From Runella zeae DSM 19591 (lineage in GTDB: Bacteria > Bacteroidota > Bacteroidia > Cytophagales > Spirosomataceae), in the NCBI RefSeq assembly GCF_000423565.1, contig NZ_AUIF01000003.1, positions 248,001 to 312,000 on the forward strand: 64,000 bases of DNA, in the 5' to 3' direction. The notes below the pieces were generated by a model. The model was not told the origin of the DNA and searched no databases. It was given only the letters and a program-made list of their open reading frames with translations. Positions 8,904 to 15,403 of this stretch are shown here, piece by piece. Positions within the stretch are counted from its first letter, which is position 1. Every line of letters starts with the position of its first letter. The position numbers and the translations under genes were made by a program.

Positions 8904-9391
8904 TGAAATATATAAGCTGTATCTGTATTTTGTATTGGTTAAATCTGAGTAATGCTTTAGGGCAAAACATTTCGGCAACGGGTACTACTTGGAATGCTAG
9001 TGCTACTACTATCACAGAAGCTGGCAGTAATTATGCTTCTACCGCCACAAGTGCTGCTAATCAAAGCACTATTACCATAACGGTAGGCTTAGCTCTGCTG
9101 ACAAGTTGGCAAGTGCTTGTCTATAAGCAAGATGCGTCTTGGAATTCAAATTTATCGCTTTGGATTCGAAAAACAGGAGATGGCACGGGTATTCTGACTC
9201 CTGTATTAGGAACTATTTCGCCCAATGGCACCACAAGTTATGTACAGCTTTCGGGAAGTAATCAGGAGATATTTAGAGGATTTTCCAATCGCTTTGATGT
9301 CCCGATTCAGTACGAAATCCGTGGAATATCAGTTTTAATACCTGCCAGCAATTATTCTACGAGTGTTGTTTTTACGGTAATAGATATTTAG
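8903..9391 (+). CDS. Third small secreted beta-protein (possible tip subunit)
   Basis: I chose the ATG at 8903, which overlaps the TGA of the previous gene by one base. A TTG three bases upstream only adds one residue. The 162-residue product has a signal peptide ending near SNALGQN, then Ser/Thr/Asn-rich beta-strand sequence and a final YSTSVVFTVIDI strand. It is not obviously homologous to the two paralogous subunits. Its size, secretion and last position in the operon would suit a tip or minor subunit. No database family was recognised. Confidence 0.82.
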   Translation: MKYISCICILYWLNLSNALGQNISATGTTWNASATTITEAGSNYASTATSAANQSTITITVGLALLTSWQVLVYKQDASWNSNLSLWIRKTGDGTGILTPVLGTISPNGTTSYVQLSGSNQEIFRGFSNRFDVPIQYEIRGISVLIPASNYSTSVVFTVIDI

Positions 9392-9401
9392 TAAGGTGGT
9401 T

Positions 9402-10097
9402 TTACTTCATGATTTCACGGAGTACTTCCAATGATTTGATTTCTCCCAAACCTTCTAGATGGGTTTTATAATAAAAAATGAGGGTATTGAGAAGCTGCTG
9501 ACGACGTTGGCGATCCAAATAATTGGGGTAATCAAAGGGAAGTAGAATGAATCTTTGAAGTGCCTCCTGCATAAGAGGATCTAAGGTGTAGGGATAATGA
9601 TTTTCGGCGAGTTGTTGCTCCATTTCGCGGACAGTATCGATACCAAAGCCTAAATAAAAGGAGTATTTTGCTAAAAATTGCAGGTGAAAATTTTCAAATC
9701 CTTCGGAACTTTCTTCTAAATAAATAATGGCTTGATTCAAAAACTCAAATAGAGGGGTGTTGGCTTCTTCTTCGCGCAGCGTTTTGACCAATAGCTCCGT
9801 GATAAACAGCGAAATGCTAGATTTGATAAAATCAAAAGGCAGGCTTTTAAAAGGTAAGCTGCATTTTACTTCTGCCAAACGGTGAATCGTATGTTCTTTG
9901 CTTTTGTGATATACCACCAAATCTAATAAAGTCATTGGCTGAAACAACGCAATTCGGTTGGTTTTGGATTTAGCGGTTCGTACGCCATTCACTACATAAC
10001 TCTGAATGCCAAATTCTTCCGTATATATCTTTACAATGATTGAAGTTTCGCGGTAGCGAATATAATTGAGGGCAATACCGCGTGTTTTGTGAAGCAT
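9402..10097 (-). CDS. recO: DNA repair protein RecO
   Basis: Start chosen at the ATG at 10097 (MLHKTRGIALNYIRYRETS), giving 231 residues, the normal RecO length. A longer open frame reaches 10397 but runs antisense into argB. The N-terminal OB fold carries the typical KTRGIAL and YTEEFGIQSYVVNGVR segments, followed by the helical C-terminal domain. RecO helps load RecA onto SSB-coated DNA with RecR in gap repair. Bacteroidota RecO often lacks the zinc cysteines, and no Cys cluster is seen here. It is divergent from argB with 46 bp between starts and convergent with the subunit operon. Confidence 0.93.
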   Translation of the reverse strand: MLHKTRGIALNYIRYRETSIIVKIYTEEFGIQSYVVNGVRTAKSKTNRIALFQPMTLLDLVVYHKSKEHTIHRLAEVKCSLPFKSLPFDFIKSSISLFITELLVKTLREEEANTPLFEFLNQAIIYLEESSEGFENFHLQFLAKYSFYLGFGIDTVREMEQQLAENHYPYTLDPLMQEALQRFILLPFDYPNYLDRQRRQQLLNTLIFYYKTHLEGLGEIKSLEVLREIMK

Positions 10098-10143
10098 GAG
10101 TGTGTAACTTTGAAGCGAAAATAACACAAAATGTATAATTGAT

Positions 10144-10959
10144 ATGAAACCAAAACTCTTCGTCGTCAAAATTGGCGGAAACGTAATAGACAATCCAGAA
10201 GCACTTCGCTCGTTTTTGGAGTCTTTTGCAGGACTCAAAGGCCACAAAATCCTACTGCATGGCGGTGGAAAAATCGCAACACAAGTGGCTGAAAAGTTAG
10301 GAATTCCGACTGAAATGGTTGACGGAAGGCGTATTACCGACCACGCCATGCTTGATGTCGTGACGATGGTATATGGAGGTTTGGTAAATAAGAACATAGT
10401 CGCGACTCTTCAATCGCTTGGAGTCAATGCCCTAGGAGTGACAGGAGCGGATGCGGGTATCATACGCGCTCACAAGCGCCCCGTCAACGAGACGGTAGAG
10501 CCTGTCATCAATTATGGTTTTGTGGGAGATATTGATGAAGTAAATAGCAAGCAAATTCAAGTATTCCTGAAAAGTAAACTTATCCCTATCGTAGCTCCAT
10601 TGACTTTCGACCCTGTTTTGGGAGTCATGCTCAATACCAACGCTGATACGATGGCGTCGTCGGTAGCAGTGGCATTAGCCGAATTGTACGATGTGAATCT
10701 GGTTTATTGTTTTGAGAAAAAAGGCGTGCTTTTAGATCCAGAAAATGAAGAATCTATCATTCCTGTCCTTACACCAGAGCTATACGCTTCTTGTAAAGCT
10801 GCGGGAGTGATTTATAAAGGAATGATTCCAAAGCTTGATAATGCCTTTAATGCCCTAAGAAATGGAGTAGGGCAGGTTACGATTTGCCATGCTGACCAAC
10901 TGCGCCAAGCACTCACCAAAAATACAACAGGTACAAAACTTACAATCCAATCGAATTAA
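10144..10959 (+). CDS. argB: Acetylglutamate kinase family (ArgB)
   Basis: The 271-residue amino-acid kinase has the nucleotide-binding KIGGN (9-13) and LHGGGK motifs, and a C-terminal GMIPKLDNA segment, all typical of ArgB. It phosphorylates the gamma-carboxyl of N-acylglutamate in arginine biosynthesis. In some Bacteroidota the pathway uses N-succinyl rather than N-acetyl intermediates, so the acyl group is not settled here. A TAACTTTG -7-like element lies at 10105-10112, without a well-spaced -33. The next gene (RidA-like) follows 9 bp after the stop, probably in the same transcript. argH is in the window but 21 kb away. Confidence 0.93.
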   Translation: MKPKLFVVKIGGNVIDNPEALRSFLESFAGLKGHKILLHGGGKIATQVAEKLGIPTEMVDGRRITDHAMLDVVTMVYGGLVNKNIVATLQSLGVNALGVTGADAGIIRAHKRPVNETVEPVINYGFVGDIDEVNSKQIQVFLKSKLIPIVAPLTFDPVLGVMLNTNADTMASSVAVALAELYDVNLVYCFEKKGVLLDPENEESIIPVLTPELYASCKAAGVIYKGMIPKLDNAFNALRNGVGQVTICHADQLRQALTKNTTGTKLTIQSN

Positions 10960-10968
10960 TCTATTTCT

Positions 10969-11430
10969 ATGACTCCAGAACAAAATCTTGCCAATCTTGG
11001 TATTACCTTGCCTTCTCCTCCCGCCAAAGGAGGAGTGTATACTCCTGTAGTAGTGACAGGAAATTTAGCTTATATTTCAGGGCACATTTCTCTTGACTTG
11101 GATGGCAGCCTCATCGCCGGAAAAGTAGGAAGAGATTTGGATGCCGACCAAGCCAAAGAGGCCGCTCGCAAAACAGGATATTTGCTGCTTTCTACGTTAC
11201 GGTCACAATTTGGCAGCCTTGATCGTATCAATAAAGTAGTGAAAATTTTGGGAATGATTAATGCTATCCCCGAATTCGAGCAACATGCCTACGTCATGAA
11301 TGGTTGTAGTGAGCTATTTGCCGAAATATGGGGCGATGAAAAAGGGGTAGGCGCACGCAGTGCGGTAGGTATGGGCTCCCTACCTCGAATGGCAGCTATC
11401 GAAATCGAAGTGATTTTTGAATTAGCTTAA
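10969..11430 (+). CDS. RidA/YjgF-family protein
   Basis: The 153-residue protein belongs to the RidA (YjgF/YER057c/UK114) family. It has the GNLAYISGH strand and a C-terminal GARSAVGMGSLPRMAAIEIE segment whose arginine matches the active-site Arg of enamine/imine deaminases. RidA hydrolyses reactive 2-aminoacrylate-type enamines made by PLP enzymes. The length exceeds canonical RidA (~128), so it belongs to a longer subfamily (YjgH-like) whose substrates are less clear. It is cytoplasmic and lies directly downstream of argB, followed by a strong terminator. Confidence 0.9.
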   Translation: MTPEQNLANLGITLPSPPAKGGVYTPVVVTGNLAYISGHISLDLDGSLIAGKVGRDLDADQAKEAARKTGYLLLSTLRSQFGSLDRINKVVKILGMINAIPEFEQHAYVMNGCSELFAEIWGDEKGVGARSAVGMGSLPRMAAIEIEVIFELA

Positions 11431-11450
11431 TACTTACTAGGTTTTATAAA

Positions 11451-11485
11451 AATTAGGTCAGCTCATGGGCTGGCCTAATTTTTTT
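11451..11485 (+). terminator. Rho-independent terminator after argB-ridA
   Basis: Arms AATTAGGTCAGC (11451-11462) and GCTGGCCTAATT (11469-11480) pair with one G-U position, followed by a run of seven T at 11479-11485. Confidence 0.85.
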
Positions 11486-11579
11486 GTAGAAAATCAAACC
11501 AAAAGGTACGTTCAGAGCTAGTCCTTTAAAACACATAAATGCTTAGCAATAAAAAAATAAAAAAAATGTATAAAATGTT

Positions 11580-11610
11580 TTGACATTATATGTATATACA
11601 TATATATTTG
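11580..11610 (+). promoter_or_regulatory. Promoter of yceI-like gene with an 18-bp palindrome in the spacer
   Basis: TTG at 11580-11582 and TATATTTG at 11603-11610 are 20 bp apart, matching the Bacteroidota -33/-7 consensus (TTG, TAnnTTTG). A perfect 18-bp palindrome, TATATGTATATACATATA (11587-11604), fills the spacer and is a candidate operator. The predicted transcription start leaves a leader of about 35 nt before the ATG at 11651. Confidence 0.65.
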
Positions 11611-11650
11611 CATCGTCAAACAAGATTTAAACAAAAAACTTTATACAACA

Positions 11651-12196
11651 ATGGCAACTCAAGGAAAAACCAGCTGGGTGATTGACCCTACTCATAGCGA
11701 AATCCAATTTAAAGTAAAACACTTAGTGATTTCGACGGTTACGGGAAGTTTTAAAAGTTTTGAAGGTTCGGCCGAAACCGAAGGTGATAGCTTTGACGGC
11801 GCAAGTGTACAATTCAGCGCTGATGTCAACAGCATTGATACCAACATGGAGCAGCGCGATGCTCACTTAAAAAGTGCTGATTTCTTTGATGCCGAAAACC
11901 ACCCTAAACTTACTTTTGTTTCTACCTCTTTTACCCAAAAAGACGAAGAAACGTACGAAGTTGTTGGGGATTTGACCATGAGAGGAGTTACAAAATCTGT
12001 AACACTCACAGCCACTTACGGAGGGTCTATGGTAGACTTTTATGGAAACTCTAAAGTAGGCTTTGAAATTAGTGGAAAGGTCAATCGTAAAGATTTCAAT
12101 CTTAACTGGAGTGCAGTAACCGAAGCGGGAGGAGTAGTAGTAAGTGATGATGTAAAACTACACGTCAATGTACAATTGGTAAAACAAGCCTCTTAA
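11651..12196 (+). CDS. YceI-family lipocalin-like protein
   Basis: The 181-residue protein has the YceI signatures WVIDPTHSEIQFKVKHL at the N-terminus, then EQRDAHLKSADFFDAENHPKLTFVS and VTLTATYGG. The family forms an extended lipocalin fold that binds polyisoprenoid-type amphiphiles. Unlike E. coli YceI there is no signal peptide, so this copy should be cytoplasmic. It has its own promoter and is closed by a bidirectional terminator. Physiological ligand unknown. Confidence 0.93.
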   Translation: MATQGKTSWVIDPTHSEIQFKVKHLVISTVTGSFKSFEGSAETEGDSFDGASVQFSADVNSIDTNMEQRDAHLKSADFFDAENHPKLTFVSTSFTQKDEETYEVVGDLTMRGVTKSVTLTATYGGSMVDFYGNSKVGFEISGKVNRKDFNLNWSAVTEAGGVVVSDDVKLHVNVQLVKQAS

Positions 12197-12222
12197 TTTA
12201 TTGTAGATAGATGATTCAAAAC

Positions 12223-12252
12223 AAAAAGGCCATCCCTACGGATGGCCTTTTT
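12223..12252. terminator. Bidirectional terminator between yceI-like gene and lytic transglycosylase gene
   Basis: A perfect stem of AAAAAGGCCATCC (12223-12235) and GGATGGCCTTTTT (12240-12252) with a 4-nt loop. The A/T ends provide U-tracts on both strands for the convergent genes. Confidence 0.88.
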
Positions 12253-12258
12253 GTTTAA

Positions 12259-13287
12259 TTATGCTAAGCCTGTTTTGGACAGTGGCTGTCGGCCAAGCTT
12301 GCTACGAGCTTCCGAAAGGAGCGTTTGCAAGTCGTTGCGGCGGCGAGTGTTCACCCTAGGGGCGCGCCACCATATGAGCCGTTTTCTTTTTTCTTGATTT
12401 TGTGCCAATTCCAAATCTTCGTACAATTCTTGATTGAAACGTCTGAAATCACCTTTGCGTTTGAAAGACAGTGGCACTAAATCTTCGAAGCCAGTTAAAA
12501 TCCCTTCATTAAATGTAGAAGAAAGCACTTCGATTTCTAGTTTGTCTTTGTTAGATGATTTAAGTTTTACTTTAGGAGGCATTATAAGTCCTAAAGCTAC
12601 GCCATGTCGCATGATGTACTTCTGAAGGCTCAGCCCTTCCTCAACTACTGCTTTATACATGATGGGGCGAGTGAAGAGTTCTTTCGCCGCCAAGACTCGA
12701 TAAAGGTACTTACGGTTTTCGTTGCTAATCCGTAAATGATAGTAGCTTGTTTTTCCGTGATTCCTCAGATACTTTTTTACCTTAGTGGGGCCTGCATTGT
12801 AAGCTGCTGCCACCAACGACCAAGAGCCTAGCTCATTGTAGAGGCTTAAAAAGTATTGACAAGCTGCGTGAGTGGATTTGACGAGGTTTTCACGTTCGTC
12901 TACTTTGCTGTCAATGACCAGACCCATTGCGCGTGCAGTGTGCGGCATAAATTGCCAATACCCATATGCTCCTTTATGAGAAATAGCTTTTGGGTTAAGA
13001 GCACTTTCAACAACACACAAATATTTAAAATCTCTGGGTACTTGATATTGCTCTAAAATCGGGTCAATGACCTTAAAAAACTTCTCCGCTTTGGCTTTGA
13101 TTTGGGGTAGTGGTAAGCTAGCCGTGTGCAGCAAAGCCGACTGAAAATAATTAAGCACTTTGTTTTCGTAAACGGGCAGAGGCTCGTCACAAAAACGAAT
13201 ACATGAAGATTCGTTAAAGCCCTCAGCTTTAACTACTCCGCTTGACAATAGAAGCGTTGATAAGATGATGCATTGTCTTCTTTTCAA
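12259..13287 (-). CDS. Lytic murein transglycosylase (SLT domain, MltD-like)
   Basis: The 342-residue product has a signal peptide ending near VVKAEG. The SLT/goose-lysozyme-like domain is clear: CVVESALNPKAIS with the catalytic Glu, GAYGYWQFMPHTARAMGL, and SWSLVAAAYNAGPTKV. It cleaves the MurNAc-GlcNAc bond in peptidoglycan to form 1,6-anhydro ends, in the periplasm. No LysM repeats follow the SLT domain, in contrast to E. coli MltD. The C-terminal ~110 residues are basic and unassigned. Single-gene unit. Confidence 0.9.
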   Translation of the reverse strand: MKRRQCIILSTLLLSSGVVKAEGFNESSCIRFCDEPLPVYENKVLNYFQSALLHTASLPLPQIKAKAEKFFKVIDPILEQYQVPRDFKYLCVVESALNPKAISHKGAYGYWQFMPHTARAMGLVIDSKVDERENLVKSTHAACQYFLSLYNELGSWSLVAAAYNAGPTKVKKYLRNHGKTSYYHLRISNENRKYLYRVLAAKELFTRPIMYKAVVEEGLSLQKYIMRHGVALGLIMPPKVKLKSSNKDKLEIEVLSSTFNEGILTGFEDLVPLSFKRKGDFRRFNQELYEDLELAQNQEKRKRLIWWRAPRVNTRRRNDLQTLLSEARSKLGRQPLSKTGLA

Positions 13288-13668
13288 AACGATTTTTGGT
13301 TAGTTAAACAATACGATGCAATACTCAAAAAAAGGCTTTTTTACATCGTTTTTTCATAGCTGAACAGCATAATTAACGTAAAGTTAGTTAAAAATTGTGC
13401 AACCGCCAAAAAAATTAAACTAAGAGTATCAGTTAGTTGCAATATAACACCCTAAGTTTTATTACAAAACAAAACTTATTTAACGGTAAAAATAGTATGC
13501 CAAACAGTCCTAAAAGTGACGTATTTTTAGAGGTATTTCTAAGTGCATTTTTAGGCTATACCCTAATCAAGTTGTTATTTTAAAACTGTTTTGTTGGAAT
13601 TTTAAAAATCTTGATAAAAGTATAAAAAATATAGCAAAAATTATACCAAAATGATAGGAGTTGGATGT
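13288..13668. other. Intergenic region upstream of the lytic transglycosylase gene
   Basis: About 380 bp of AT-rich sequence between the start of the transglycosylase gene and the terminator of the GH3 gene. It should hold the transglycosylase promoter on the minus strand, but I could not place a convincing TTG/TAnnTTTG pair. No ORF or structured element recognised. Confidence 0.4.
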
Positions 13669-13711
13669 AAAAAAACTCCCTTTTGGTCATTGTTATGACT
13701 CAAAAGGGAGT
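13669..13711 (-). terminator. Terminator of the GH3-family gene
   Basis: Arms ACTCCCTTTTG (13675-13685) and CAAAAGGGAGT (13701-13711). On the minus strand the stem is followed by seven T (A-run at 13669-13675). Confidence 0.85.
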
Positions 13712-13765
13712 GATACGAAAAGGAGAAATTCTACAGTGCTATTTTATGAAAAAGTTTGCCTAGCT

Positions 13766-15256
13766 TTAGAGCCTTACGATTACATCGGCAATTTTTCGGT
13801 CATTGGCCAATCGAGGGACTTTGTTTTGCCCGCCCAGCTTTCCTTGGGAGCGCATATAATTAATGAATGCATTCTTTGGTAAAGAATGTATTTTTAAAGG
13901 TCTCAGAATACTACCCGCAATCAAGTCGTCATAGTATACGTTGAGTTCGGTAAGACGTTTGTCAATATCTAGCGAAAATTGCGGAAGGTCGTTAGGAGGA
14001 GTAGCAAATTCGATCAGCCATTCATGATATGGAAGCCCTTCAGAAGGAGATACCATAGGTGCCACTGTAAATTCCACTACTTCGGTTTCGGGATGCCGCT
14101 GCATGGCATATTTTAAAGCTTTTTCTACTTCTTCTCCAATGACATGTTCGCCAAAGGCCGAAATAAAATGTTTGATGCGGCCAGTGACTAAAAGGCGATA
14201 TGGATTTTTTGATACAAATTTGACCGTGTCTCCTATCGAATATCCCCAAAGCCCCGCGTTGTTGTTGATAATAAGAGCATAGTTTTTGCCAATTTCTACT
14301 TCTTCTAAAGACAAGCGTGAAGGGTTTTCGTTGAAAAACTCATCTGTCGGAATAAACTCAAAGAAGATGCCACTATTAGCAAGTAGTAAAAGCCCCTCTG
14401 CATGTTGTGAATCTTGATAGGCAATGAAACCTTCCGAAGCAGGGTAGGTTTCGATAGAGTCTATTTTTTTACCTATAGAGTCGTACAATTTGGCACGATA
14501 AGGCTCAAAGTTAACCCCACCATATACAAATAACTCAAAAGTAGGAAATACGTCTTTGATAGGTTTGCCTGTACGGGCATTGATTCGGTCGAAATACATT
14601 TGTACCCAAGGAGGAATACCCGAAATTAATCCCATAGGTTGATGAATCGTTTCATCGATAATGCGATCCAATTTTTCCTCCCATTCTTCGATACAATTAG
14701 TCTCATAGCTCGGCAGCTGATTGGTGCGGAGATAGGCGGGTACGTGATGGTTCGAAATACCCGAAAGCCGCCCCGTCGGTACACTTCCTTTGGTGTCTAG
14801 TACAGGGCTTCCAGATAGAAAAATGAGTTTATTATCTAGGAAGTCTGCTTTACCCGTTTCGTTGATGTAGTTGAGTAACGCATCCCGTGCCGAATTGATA
14901 TGGTTGGGTATAGAATCTTTGCTGATAGGTATATATTTGGTACCTGAAGTAGTACCCGAGGTTTTAGCAAAGTAGAGAGGTTTGCCAGGCCACAGAATAT
15001 CATCCTTGCCTTCAATAATTTGCTGAACATAGCCTTTAATATCTTCATAATCTCTAACGGGCACTGCTTGCTTAAAATCTTCGTAAGAATGAATGTCTTT
15101 GAAGAAGTGGTCTCTTCCAAAAGCAGTGTTTTTGGCTTGATTAACTAGTTTTTTGTACCAAATATTTTGAAAAGCGGGAGCATTGTACATCCAAGTTTGT
15201 TGCTGATTGGCAATGTACTTGGCAAGTGGTTTACTTAACGAAGATCGAAGACCCAT
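13766..15256 (-). CDS. GH3-family acyl-adenylating enzyme (ANL superfamily)
   Basis: The 496-residue protein matches the GH3 family, best known from plants where it conjugates amino acids to auxin or jasmonate through acyl-adenylates. Motifs in order: SGTTSGTKYIPIS (P-loop-like ATP motif), YPASEGFIAYQD, YSIGDTVKF and VTGRIKHFISAFGEH. It is cytoplasmic, without signal peptide. Bacterial GH3 proteins are common in Bacteroidota but their substrates are unknown; amide formation between a carboxylic acid and an amine is the family expectation. It is flanked by terminators on both sides, so it is probably a single-gene unit. Confidence 0.9.
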   Translation of the reverse strand: MGLRSSLSKPLAKYIANQQQTWMYNAPAFQNIWYKKLVNQAKNTAFGRDHFFKDIHSYEDFKQAVPVRDYEDIKGYVQQIIEGKDDILWPGKPLYFAKTSGTTSGTKYIPISKDSIPNHINSARDALLNYINETGKADFLDNKLIFLSGSPVLDTKGSVPTGRLSGISNHHVPAYLRTNQLPSYETNCIEEWEEKLDRIIDETIHQPMGLISGIPPWVQMYFDRINARTGKPIKDVFPTFELFVYGGVNFEPYRAKLYDSIGKKIDSIETYPASEGFIAYQDSQHAEGLLLLANSGIFFEFIPTDEFFNENPSRLSLEEVEIGKNYALIINNNAGLWGYSIGDTVKFVSKNPYRLLVTGRIKHFISAFGEHVIGEEVEKALKYAMQRHPETEVVEFTVAPMVSPSEGLPYHEWLIEFATPPNDLPQFSLDIDKRLTELNVYYDDLIAGSILRPLKIHSLPKNAFINYMRSQGKLGGQNKVPRLANDRKIADVIVRL

Positions 15257-15344
15257 TTTGTATGCTTTTAGTGTTTGTTATGGTACTTATAATAGAAATA
15301 GGAAAGCAACCGTCAAAAATAGACTTTTTATCAATGAACCTCAA

Positions 15345-15381
15345 TAAAAAAGAGAGCAAGGTATATACCCTGCTCTCTTTT
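15345..15381 (-). terminator. Terminator after the PorE-like gene
   Basis: Arms AAAAGAGAGCA (15348-15358) and TGCTCTCTTTT (15371-15381) enclose an inner GGTA-TA-TACC stem. The A-run at 15346-15351 gives the minus-strand U-tract. It separates the OmpA-domain gene from the GH3 gene. Confidence 0.85.
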
Positions 15382-15403
15382 AGTATCGAATATGATTGGT
15401 TAA

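Noticed and set aside
10098-10397. 100-codon N-terminal extension of recO
   Set aside because: The extension is antisense to argB and precedes the standard RecO start MLHKTRG.
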